Source: Pseudomonadota bacterium (GTDB taxonomy: Bacteria; Pseudomonadota; Gammaproteobacteria; Burkholderiales; Burkholderiaceae_D). From it: DNA of 8,289 bases. Below are positions 1-5,673 of this stretch, piece by piece (the stretch's first letter is position 1; each line of letters starts with the position of its first letter). A program made the position numbers and the translations under genes. The notes under the pieces are model-generated. The model ran no database searches and had not been told where the DNA came from. It saw only the letters and a program-made list of their open reading frames with translations. The stretch is taken from the NCBI GenBank assembly GCA_023449275.1, contig JAEXJM010000063.1, positions 1-8,289 of the forward strand, given 5' to 3'.

Positions 1-2
1 GC

Positions 3-116
3 ATAAGCCTCGTCATTCTTTCCATAGGCATGATCATCATCATGAAAAAAACAGAAACGAAGGCAGAAACATTATTTCAGACAAGCTTGCAAAAACGGGA
101 CACGACAATACAATAA
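3..116 (+). CDS. 3' end of an unidentified, probably membrane, protein
   Basis: This frame is open from the left edge and ends at TAA 114-116, giving 37 residues. The first 13 or so are strongly hydrophobic (ISLVILSIGMIII) and are followed at once by KK and then a polar, charged tail. That is the usual look of a last transmembrane helix followed by a cytoplasmic C-terminus, as in many transporters. The family cannot be told from so short a piece. The other two forward frames lack this hydrophobic segment, and one of them stops at the very edge. A real gene end is likely but not certain, because a short open frame can arise by chance. The next gene starts about 105 bases further on. Confidence 0.45.
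   Translation: MSLVILSIGMIIIMKKTETKAETLFQTSLQKRDTTIQ
87..114 (+). promoter_or_regulatory. candidate sigma70-type promoter for the phosphatase gene
   Basis: TTGCAA (87-92) and TACAAT (109-114) are separated by 16 bases and match the -35 and -10 consensus at 4/6 and 5/6 positions. Transcription would start near 121, about 100 bases before the phosphatase start codon. The boxes overlap the end of the preceding frame, so this is only a candidate. Confidence 0.3.
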
Positions 117-124
117 GGTGAAAG

Positions 125-169
125 AAACGGATTCGCCGGATCAGGCAATCGAAGAAAGTGAATCCGTTT
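125..169. repeat. 10-bp perfect inverted repeat in the phosphatase leader
   Basis: AAACGGATTC (125-134) is the exact reverse complement of GAATCCGTTT (160-169), with 25 bases between the arms. There is no T-run after it, so it does not look like a classical terminator. It could form a leader stem-loop or be a two-arm protein site. The same 10-mer AAACGGATTC recurs at 4992-5001 in the usp leader. Confidence 0.5.
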
Positions 170-221
170 ACCCGTCATCCCTTCAGAAACAAACAACACG
201 CCCAAAGCTCCGAGGATCGAT

Positions 222-1167
222 ATGAAACCGGCAAGAACATTCTGTGGCTGTGCCATAACGCTTGTTATTTCACCCAGTTTCATACCGGTTCACGCAGGCA
301 ACGAAACAGGGTCTGTCGCAGCCCCTGTGACAAAGGCACAATTGTTTTTTACAGCCGGCGATATAACCGATTGTCGTACGACAGGATGGAAAGAAAGCCC
401 TGCCAATAAAACGGCAAAACTGATTGCCTCTCACCTGAAACCCGGTCAGGAATACAGGATCCTCATGCTGGGTGATGCGACTTATCCTGTCGGCCTGCCG
501 GGTGAGTTCGAACAGTGCTATGAACCGACATGGGGACACTTCAAACAACATACCTATCCCGCTGCAGGAAACCATGAATATTTCTCTCCTCTGGCATAAC
601 GGCTATTACCGTTATTTCGGCAAACGGGCCGGTTCGCAGAAAAAAACCTATTACAGCTTCGACAGTGGAAGCTGGCACATCGTTTCCCTTGACCACAACC
701 AGAGAAACAAGGCTTTTGCAAAACAACTGGACTGGCTGAAAGACAACCTCGGAAAGAATTCATCTTCGTGCATCCTCGCTTGCTGGCATCCCCCCTTATA
801 CAGTTCCGGGATTCGCGGCAATTCCACGTTTATGAAACCTGTCCGGGAAACACTCCACAAAACCGGTACAGACATTATTCTTAACGGTCACGACCATCAT
901 TATGAGCGATTCGTTCCACAGGATACCGAAGGCAATCCTGATACACGAAACGGCATACGCCAGTGTGTTGTCGGAACCGGTGGTGCAAAACAGCCACCGA
1001 TACTCCGTCAGAAACCCAACAGCGAAACCATTGTCGAAAAAACTTTCGGCGTGTTGAAACTGAAATTGCGTCAGAATAACTACAGTTGGCAATTCATCCC
1101 CGTCAAAGGTTCAGCTCATACCGATTCAGGAACAGCTGAATGCCATATCAACCCCGACAGAAAATGA
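222..1167 (+). pseudogene. secreted calcineurin-like metallophosphatase, frameshifted
   Basis: Two adjacent frames together encode one metallophosphoesterase (PF00149-type) of about 314 residues. The start ATG 222 has GAGG at a good distance upstream. Residues 1-25 look like a signal peptide ending VHA, so an exported enzyme is likely. The first frame carries AGDITDC (45-51), LGDATY (83-88) and GNHE (116-119), then stops at TAA 597-599. The second frame carries on with NGYYRYFG from 598, CWHPP and NGHDHHYERF, and ends at 1167. These are the metal-binding motifs of the family in the right order, and skipping one base (T597) joins them with no residue lost. All metal ligands survive, so the break looks recent, strain-specific or a sequence error. 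The substrate is unknown. thpR starts one base after its stop. Confidence 0.8.
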
Positions 1168-1168
1168 C

Positions 1169-1735
1169 ATGAATACAAAGCAGGAAAATAACGATACCAA
1201 ATCCCTGAGGCTCTTTTTCGCCCTGTTGCCGGACAAGAAAGTCCAGACCCGGCTCCAGCAATGGCAGGATCTTGTCACCGGTAAAAAAACACCTGTCGAA
1301 AATCTGCACATGACCCTGTTTTTCCTTGGCAACCAGCCTGAAAAACACCTCCCGGTATTCAAGCGTTTTCTTGACCGTGTCCCGTTCGAACCATTCGATT
1401 TAATAATGGACAAAATCGGCTTCTTCCCAAAAATCGGGCTCAGTTGGGCAGGGCCGACCGAAACGCCTCCGTCACTGTCACAGTTGTTTCAGGAAACCCG
1501 GAAATTTCTGATTCCTGGCTACGTCAAAGACAAAAACGACAATTTCAGGCCACATATCACATTGGCGCGACGTTCCACCAGACCGGAAACATACATTCCC
1601 GGCAGCATTCACTGGCAAGTCAAAAGAGTTGCCCTTATGCAGTCGGTTTTAAACAATACCCCTGGACAACACCCTCAATATCGGATTCTCCATGAAAAGT
1701 CAGGAACGGATCCTGACAGGAGCAATCAATCCTGA
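1169..1735 (+). CDS. thpR: RNA 2',3'-cyclic phosphodiesterase (2H/LigT family)
   Basis: The 188-residue product has both signature motifs of the 2H phosphoesterase superfamily, HMT at 47-49 within HMTLFFLG and HIT at 129-131 within PHITLARR. The two histidines are the expected catalytic pair. The N-terminal RLFFALLPD (14-22) is also typical of ThpR. Family members open 2',3'-cyclic phosphates at RNA ends to 2'-phosphates and can ligate tRNA halves in vitro; the role in the cell is not settled. The ATG lies one base after the stop of the broken phosphatase gene and has no clear Shine-Dalgarno sequence, so its translation may be coupled to that gene. The last 10 bases overlap the end of tcdA on the other strand. 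Confidence 0.9.
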   Translation: MNTKQENNDTKSLRLFFALLPDKKVQTRLQQWQDLVTGKKTPVENLHMTLFFLGNQPEKHLPVFKRFLDRVPFEPFDLIMDKIGFFPKIGLSWAGPTETPPSLSQLFQETRKFLIPGYVKDKNDNFRPHITLARRSTRPETYIPGSIHWQVKRVALMQSVLNNTPGQHPQYRILHEKSGTDPDRSNQS

Positions 1736-2493
1736 GCCATTATTTTACGCAGCACATAAGAAGCGGCAGCCAGACCGAAACCGGCTGTCACCGCCATGGT
1801 CGTTCCGAAACCGGTCGGCTTCAATCCTGGCAAAACAGTTGAATCGGCACCCGCGTTTTCCGGATATTTGACCGGTTCCAGCGAATAAACCGCATCGATA
1901 CCGAATTTGTTCTTGGGATTCCGGGTGAAACCGTATTGAGAACGGAGACGTTTTCGCACCTTGGCCAACAAAGGTTCCTGCTGTGTTCTGGCAAGATCGC
2001 AAATATCGATTTGTGTCGGATCCATCTGCCCTCCTGCACTTCCCACCGTTACAAGTGGAATGGCGTTTTCCCTGCAATATGCAATCAGTGCCGTCTTGTC
2101 CCTTGCACTGTCAATGGCGTCGATGACAAAATCGAAATTTTTGCTTCCGACAAGTCTATCAAGATTTTCCGGCCTGACAAAATCGAAAACAGGTTCAACG
2201 CGACATAAAGGATTGATCTGTCTTATCCGTTCCGCGAGCGCAAGCACTTTTGGCTTGTCAAGATTGGACTCAATCGCCTGAATCTGGCGATTGATATTCG
2301 ATTCAACGACGACATCCCCATCGATGAGCGTCAGATTGCCCACCCCGGTGCGAGCCAGTGTTTCAACCGCCCATGAGCCGACGCCGCCCACACCGATAAT
2401 GGCAACATGGGCACTGGCAAGTTTGGCCAGCCCTTCTTCCCCGAACAGGCGCCTTGTCCCGGCAAACCGCACAGATTGCTTTGAATCACTCAT
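1726..2493 (-). CDS. tcdA: tRNA threonylcarbamoyladenosine dehydratase
   Basis: This is an E1-like (ThiF/MoeB/HesA) ATP-dependent enzyme of 255 residues, close to the length of E. coli TcdA (CsdL/YgdL). The ATP-binding glycine motif GVGGVGSW is at 34-41, followed by LIDGD (56-60), the SNINRQ arginine-finger segment (65-70) and DAIDS (125-129). TcdA activates the carboxyl of t6A at tRNA position 37 and closes it to cyclic ct6A, usually with a sulfur-carrier partner (CsdA/CsdE). The C-terminus has a hydrophobic helix with a glycine- and alanine-rich stretch, as in membrane-associated homologues. The start could be TTG 2499, ATG 2496 or ATG 2493; I chose 2493 because GGG lies six bases upstream of it. 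Sua5, which makes the t6A precursor, is also in this window. Confidence 0.9.
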   Translation of the reverse strand: MSDSKQSVRFAGTRRLFGEEGLAKLASAHVAIIGVGGVGSWAVETLARTGVGNLTLIDGDVVVESNINRQIQAIESNLDKPKVLALAERIRQINPLCRVEPVFDFVRPENLDRLVGSKNFDFVIDAIDSARDKTALIAYCRENAIPLVTVGSAGGQMDPTQIDICDLARTQQEPLLAKVRKRLRSQYGFTRNPKNKFGIDAVYSLEPVKYPENAGADSTVLPGLKPTGFGTTMAVTAGFGLAAASYVLRKIMAQD

Positions 2494-2518
2494 CATCAAC
2501 CCAAAAATGTTCCCATAT

Positions 2519-2540
2519 ATCCGTTTTCCGACAAACGGAT
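2519..2540. repeat. 8-bp palindrome at the predicted tcdA transcription start
   Basis: ATCCGTTT (2519-2526) and AAACGGAT (2533-2540) are perfect reverse complements around a 6-base spacer. The site is immediately downstream of the predicted tcdA -10 box, so it would cover the transcription start, which fits an operator or a 5'-terminal stem-loop. No T-run follows on either strand. Confidence 0.45.
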
Positions 2541-2543
2541 GAG

Positions 2544-2572
2544 TTTATTGTCAGGATACCGCGTTATGTCAA
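2544..2572 (-). promoter_or_regulatory. candidate sigma70 promoter of tcdA
   Basis: On the minus strand a perfect -35 box TTGACA (2572-2567) is followed after 17 bases by AATAAA (2549-2544), which matches the -10 consensus at 4/6 positions. Transcription would begin near 2537, about 44 bases before ATG 2493. The position and spacing make this the best promoter candidate in the window. Confidence 0.5.
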
Positions 2573-2625
2573 AAATCGCGCAAACGGCTGGCTGTACCAT
2601 TAATCGCATTTATGCCAAAGCCGAT

Positions 2626-2642
2626 CTGTTATTTTATAACAG
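2626..2642. repeat. 17-bp palindrome CTGTTAT-N3-ATAACAG
   Basis: Two 7-base arms are perfect reverse complements around TTT. It lies between the divergent genes tcdA and cfa, away from coding sequence. It could be a protein-binding site or a small hairpin; there is no T-run next to it. Confidence 0.35.
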
Positions 2643-2750
2643 GGGCTACCTGAATTTTGTATAAACTGCCCATTGATAAAAACGACATTTGACGATCCTT
2701 TTATTAACATGCCAAGACGTTCTTTTTAAAAGATTTTATTTAATAAACAA

Positions 2751-2765
2751 AATGAATGGTTCATT
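2751..2765. repeat. 15-bp palindrome AATGAA-N3-TTCATT
   Basis: The 6-base arms are perfect reverse complements around TGG. It shares the half-site ATGAA/TTCAT with the larger palindrome at 2796-2815, about 31 bases away from start to end, so the two may be paired operator sites for one regulator. Confidence 0.3.
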
Positions 2766-2795
2766 AAGGGCGGATTAAAACAGAAGAAAAGTATC

Positions 2796-2815
2796 ATATG
2801 AAAATGATTTCATAT
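2796..2815. repeat. 20-bp palindrome ATATGAAA-N4-TTTCATAT
   Basis: The 8-base arms are perfect reverse complements around ATGA. It lies about 170 bases upstream of the cfa start and carries the same ATGAA/TTCAT half-site as 2751-2765. The region is AT-rich, which raises the chance of accidental symmetry. Confidence 0.35.
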
Positions 2816-2940
2816 AAAAAATGAATCCTTCCGAAATTCCAACATAATGGAAGAGCCTTCTTACGAAGAAAAAAAATCTGATTTAGAATTTAGCAAGTAA
2901 CAGAAAAATACAGATATAAATAACAATACTGACGACTGGG

Positions 2941-2955
2941 CCTTGCAAGGCTTGC
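2941..2955 (+). repeat. two overlapping palindromes just upstream of the cfa start
   Basis: CCTTGCAAGG (2941-2950) is a perfect 10-base palindrome, and GCAAG-G-CTTGC (2945-2955) is a second one that shares five bases with it. Both cannot pair at once. They end about 16 bases before the cfa Shine-Dalgarno sequence. Confidence 0.3.
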
Positions 2956-2971
2956 AGATCAAACCATCATT

Positions 2972-2978
2972 GGGAGGG
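2972..2978 (+). promoter_or_regulatory. ribosome binding site that decides the cfa start
   Basis: GGGAGGG contains a full GGAGG and stands seven bases before GTG 2985. It supports the GTG start over the longer open frame that begins at TTG 2943. Confidence 0.75.
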
Positions 2979-2984
2979 ATAGCT

Positions 2985-4208
2985 GTGTTCTGGGAAAAGA
3001 AACTGGAAAACTGGGTTAACGATATCCGCAAAACATCCGCTTTGCCATTACGGCTGGAATTGTGGACTGGACAAAAGTACGACTTGAGTCCAGGTGAACA
3101 ACCAAAAGTCGTTTTGCGTGTACCTGAACTTGCCTCGTTGAGTTATCTGTTGAAGCCGTCGCTGGACAATCTCGGTACAGCATATGTTGAAGGCAAAATC
3201 GAGGTTCAGGGTGAATTGAACGACCTGATCGCCATCGGCAACTCACTCGCCGACATTTTCGATTCCCCATCATCCACGACAGCAGCGAAATTCCGTCATT
3301 ATTTCGGAGGCCGACATACCCGACAGATCGATGCCGAATCGATCGGTTACCATTATGATGTCTCCAACGAGTTCTATCAGGAATGGCTTGATCCCAACAT
3401 GGTCTATTCCTGTGGGTACTTCGAAAACGGCGATGAAGATCTCGCCACAGCCCAAATCAAGAAAATCGATCACATCCTGACCAAGATCAAAGTCCGTCCG
3501 GGCGACCGGCTGCTGGACATCGGCTGTGGCTGGGGTGCGCTCGCCATCCGTGCAGCTGAAAAGTTTGGCGCCAATGTCGTCGGTATCACCTTGTCCAAAA
3601 ACCAGTATGCACTGGCTCGCCAGCGCGTCAAGGAAAAAGGACTGGAAGACAAGATCGATATCCGTATCCAGGATTACCGTGATGTAACCGGAAAATTCGA
3701 CCGTATTACCAGTGTCGGGATGTTCGAACACGTTGGCCTGAAACATCTGGTCGACTACTTCCGCATCATTCACAATCTTCTGGAAGACGATGGTATCTGC
3801 ATGAATCATGGCATCACCAGTACCGATCCGAATAGCGGTGAAACCCCGTTCGGCGGTGGCGAATTCATCGAGAAATACGTCTTCCCGAATGGTGAACTGC
3901 CCCATATCGGACTTGTACTCAAGAATATGCAGGAAGCCGGACTGGAAGCGATGGACGCAGAAAACCTTCGTCACCACTACGCCAAAACCTGCGCGATCTG
4001 GGCAGAAAATTTCGAGAAGAAAACCGACACAGTCAAAAAACTGACTGATGAGAAACGCTATCGTATCTGGCGTGTCTATCTGGCAGGATGTTCCTATGCA
4101 TTTGCTCTCGACCGTATCGCCATCTATCAGGTCGTCTGTATCAAATCCAAACGTACCTCTCCATTGTTGCCGATGTCGCGAAATTATATGTACGAAAAGA
4201 AAGACTGA
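2985..4208 (+). CDS. cfa: cyclopropane-fatty-acyl-phospholipid synthase
   Basis: This SAM-dependent enzyme of 407 residues adds a methylene bridge across the double bond of unsaturated acyl chains in membrane phospholipids, usually on entry to stationary phase or under acid stress. An N-terminal lipid-binding domain is followed by YHYDVSNEFY (122-131), YSCGYF (with C143), the SAM-binding LDIGCGWG (177-184), VGMFEHVG (with E248), NHGI (with H275), KYVFPNG (with Y298) and YLAGCSYAF (365-373). C143, E248, H275 and Y298 correspond to the bicarbonate-holding residues C139, E239, H266 and Y317 of the E. coli enzyme, so it should be active. The GTG start has a strong GGAGG and gives MFWEKKL, the N-terminus I recall from Burkholderiales homologues. 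It is a single-gene unit, ended by the hairpin at 4234-4264. Confidence 0.93.
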   Translation: MFWEKKLENWVNDIRKTSALPLRLELWTGQKYDLSPGEQPKVVLRVPELASLSYLLKPSLDNLGTAYVEGKIEVQGELNDLIAIGNSLADIFDSPSSTTAAKFRHYFGGRHTRQIDAESIGYHYDVSNEFYQEWLDPNMVYSCGYFENGDEDLATAQIKKIDHILTKIKVRPGDRLLDIGCGWGALAIRAAEKFGANVVGITLSKNQYALARQRVKEKGLEDKIDIRIQDYRDVTGKFDRITSVGMFEHVGLKHLVDYFRIIHNLLEDDGICMNHGITSTDPNSGETPFGGGEFIEKYVFPNGELPHIGLVLKNMQEAGLEAMDAENLRHHYAKTCAIWAENFEKKTDTVKKLTDEKRYRIWRVYLAGCSYAFALDRIAIYQVVCIKSKRTSPLLPMSRNYMYEKKD

Positions 4209-4233
4209 CCGGAAACCATTGATCCTGTCATAT

Positions 4234-4264
4234 AAAAAAAGCCCGGTTTTACCGGGCTTTTTTT
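4234..4264. terminator. two-way intrinsic terminator between cfa and msrA
   Basis: GCCCGGT (4241-4247) and ACCGGGC (4251-4257) form a GC-rich 7-bp stem with a TTT loop. Seven A residues precede it and seven T residues follow, so it works as an intrinsic terminator on both strands. The T-tract includes part of the msrA stop codon (4263-4265). Confidence 0.93.
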
Positions 4265-4802
4265 ATGCAGACTGCTCTTTCAGACGATTGGAAAAGAACC
4301 TTCTGAACATGGCCACTTTCGGCTCAATCACGTAAATGCAATAACCCTGTTCAGGATTCTGTCTGTAAAAATCCTTATGATAATCCTCGGCAGGGAAAAA
4401 GCCGGAAAACGGAACCAGCTCGGTCACAATAGGTGAAGACCAGATGTTCCCCATTGCCGCGATCACTTCTTCCGCGATCTTTTTCTGTTCCGGGTTGTGA
4501 TAAAAAACAACAGACCGGTATTGAGGCCCGACATCGTTTCCCTGCTGGTTCAGTGTCGTGGGATCGTGAATGGTAAAGAAAATGGTGAGGAAATCCCGAT
4601 AACTGATGATATCGGAATCGAACGTAACCTGTACCACTTCGGCATGGCCCGTCAATCCCTTGCAAACCTGGTTATAAGTCGGATTGTCCACCTCGCCTCC
4701 GGCATAACCGGATACGACTTCTGTCACGCCTTTCATCTGCTGGAATATCGCTTCCAGACACCAGAAGCACCCTCCTCCTACCGTCGCTTTTTCCAGAGCC
4801 AT
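4263..4802 (-). CDS. msrA: peptide-methionine (S)-S-oxide reductase
   Basis: The 179-residue protein reduces the S form of methionine sulfoxide in free methionine and damaged proteins, using thioredoxin as electron donor. The active-site motif GCFWC is at 11-15 with C12 as the catalytic cysteine. SGYAGG (31-36), GHAE (52-55) and HDPTTLNQQGNDVGPQYRS (79-97) match the family closely. C155 in QGYC near the C-terminus is the likely resolving cysteine. It has a stand-alone MsrA domain; no MsrB domain is fused or adjacent. ATG 4802 is chosen over TTG 4814 because GGGG lies six bases upstream of the ATG. It is divergent from the usp gene and convergent with cfa. Confidence 0.94.
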   Translation of the reverse strand: MALEKATVGGGCFWCLEAIFQQMKGVTEVVSGYAGGEVDNPTYNQVCKGLTGHAEVVQVTFDSDIISYRDFLTIFFTIHDPTTLNQQGNDVGPQYRSVVFYHNPEQKKIAEEVIAAMGNIWSSPIVTELVPFSGFFPAEDYHKDFYRQNPEQGYCIYVIEPKVAMFRRFFSNRLKEQSA

Positions 4803-4902
4803 AATTTTCCCCAATCAAAATTGTATTTTTGCAAATGAATCCTTGAAGAGATATTAACCCGTTTTCAAAAAAACGTTTTGATATAGCCAAATTTTATAAT
4901 GA

Positions 4903-4934
4903 TCAATATTCATAATCGGCAAATGGAATATTGA
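4903..4934. repeat. 9-bp inverted repeat next to a TATAAT box
   Basis: TCAATATTC (4903-4911) and GAATATTGA (4926-4934) are perfect reverse complements with a 14-base spacer. The repeat begins two bases after TATAAT 4895-4900 and would cover the transcription start of a usp promoter, a typical place for a repressor site. The regulator is unknown. Confidence 0.4.
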
Positions 4935-4991
4935 CGGCCTCATGAAAATGCATAAAAATGAAAATGAAGTCGATAGATTTCAGCAAGGCAA

Positions 4992-5010
4992 AAACGGATT
5001 CAACGAATCC
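4992..5010 (+). repeat. small hairpin AAACGGATTC-AAC-GAATCC in the usp leader
   Basis: GGATTC (4996-5001) and GAATCC (5005-5010) pair around a three-base loop. The left side repeats the 10-mer AAACGGATTC that forms one arm of the inverted repeat at 125-169. It lies 65 bases before the usp start and has no T-run. Confidence 0.4.
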
Positions 5011-5074
5011 ATATTGTCACAGACAGTTATTGCAATCTCGTTCCATTAACCATTCTTTTAAAGGGGTCATAATT

Positions 5075-5578
5075 ATGTTCAAAAAAATACTAGTCCCAAC
5101 TGACGGATCACCTCTTGCCACACAGGCAGCAATGGAAGGGATTGAATTGGCGAAGAAAATCGGCGCTGACGTGTATTGCGTTTATGTAGCGAGAGAAAAC
5201 CAGAACCCGGCATTTGAATTTTCTCACGTCAAGCCCCAATCCTGGCCAACGGCAAAGGAATATGAAGCGGCTGTCAAGGAAGCCGGTGAAGAATTCATGA
5301 AACCGCTTCGAGAATCGGCAGAAGCCGGCGGTGTCAGCTTTACAGGCGAAACCTTCATTTCGAATTCGACAGCCGGCTACATCGTCTATGCCGCAGAGCA
5401 AAACGGATGCGATCTGATTTACATGGCTTCCAAAGGCTGTGCGGGCTGGGAAAACATTTTCATGGGCAGCGTTGCCACCAAAGTTCTTGCGACCAGCCAG
5501 ATTCCTGTACTGGTTTACAAAGTCAAAAAAGAGCAGGTACCGGCAAAAACAAAAATGTACATCAGTCCAAGAATCTGA
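5075..5578 (+). CDS. universal stress protein, UspA family
   Basis: This is a single-domain Usp of 167 residues, slightly longer than the typical 140-150. It opens with FKKILVPTDGS, with the nucleotide-contacting aspartate at 10. The C-terminal ATP-binding loop is MASKG followed by nine residues and GSVATKVL, which fits the G-x2-G-x9-G(S/T) pattern with alanine in place of the first glycine, a common variant (MASHG). ATP binding is therefore likely. Such proteins accumulate under starvation, oxidative or respiratory stress; the molecular role of this one cannot be told. ATG 5075 is chosen because AAGGGG (5061-5066) lies eight bases upstream; the frame is open back to 4958, but that part has no family resemblance. 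It is monocistronic, with stem-loops downstream. Confidence 0.92.
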   Translation: MFKKILVPTDGSPLATQAAMEGIELAKKIGADVYCVYVARENQNPAFEFSHVKPQSWPTAKEYEAAVKEAGEEFMKPLRESAEAGGVSFTGETFISNSTAGYIVYAAEQNGCDLIYMASKGCAGWENIFMGSVATKVLATSQIPVLVYKVKKEQVPAKTKMYISPRI

Positions 5579-5588
5579 TGGATTTTTG

Positions 5589-5620
5589 TGTCTTGCCGAT
5601 CAAAACGGCTCAGCAAGACA
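5589..5620 (+). repeat. stem-loop just after the usp stop codon
   Basis: TGTCTTGC (5589-5596) and GCAAGACA (5613-5620) are perfect 8-base arms, and CCG/CGG inside can extend the pairing. No T-run follows, so it is not a terminator by itself. It may protect the 3' end of the usp transcript that ends at the next hairpin. Confidence 0.4.
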
Positions 5621-5638
5621 TATTCGATTCATTCATAC

Positions 5639-5673
5639 AAATGGCTTGTGGATTCACTTCCCAAGCCATTTTT
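5639..5673 (+). terminator. terminator of usp, built over the end of sua5
   Basis: AAATGGCTTG (5639-5648) and CAAGCCATTT (5662-5671) make a 10-bp stem with a 13-base loop, followed by a run of five T residues (5669-5673). This is a moderate intrinsic terminator for usp. The right arm is also the coding sequence of the last residues of sua5, and the sua5 stop codon (5654-5656) lies in the loop. For leftward transcripts the T-run is only three bases, so termination there would be weaker. Confidence 0.65.

Larger units (their letters stand above)
2573..2984. other. AT-rich spacer between tcdA and cfa
   Basis: I see no gene of convincing length in this stretch. It is much richer in A and T than the flanking genes and holds several short palindromes, listed separately. 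It must contain the cfa promoter and a long leader. TTGACG at 2689-2694 and the -10-like TATAAA at 2660-2665 and 2915-2920 are present, but none pair at a normal 16-18 base spacing, so I do not call a cfa promoter. Stationary-phase or activator-dependent control would be compatible with this, but the sequence does not show it. Confidence 0.5.
4803..5074. other. divergent control region of msrA and usp
   Basis: This AT-rich spacer must hold both promoters. A perfect -10 box TATAAT at 4895-4900 reads toward usp but has no -35 box at normal distance. On the minus strand TTGATC (4906-4901) and TATATC (4885-4880) are 15 bases apart, a weak candidate for msrA. The spacer also holds a 9-bp inverted repeat (4903-4934) and a small hairpin (4992-5010), listed separately. 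Confidence 0.45.

Noticed and set aside
590..605. Programmed +1 frameshift in the phosphatase gene
   Set aside because: The site reads GCA TAA C. The alanine tRNA could not re-pair with the shifted codon CAT, and there is no slippery run or upstream stimulator like that of prfB.
2847..2900. 17-residue open frame in the tcdA-cfa spacer
   Set aside because: There is no ribosome site before its ATG, and its length and lysine/glutamate-rich make-up fit chance in AT-rich DNA.
2943..2984. TTG 2943 as the cfa start
   Set aside because: GGGAGGG at 2972-2978 fits GTG 2985, and the shorter protein starts like known family members.
3270..3977. 235-residue open frame on the minus strand inside cfa
   Set aside because: It lies entirely opposite a well-supported enzyme gene, shows no family motif I recognise, and is the usual antisense shadow of a codon-biased gene.
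4958..5074. N-terminal extension of the usp gene from ATG 4958
   Set aside because: The 39 extra residues have no resemblance to Usp proteins, and AAGGGG supports the start at 5075.
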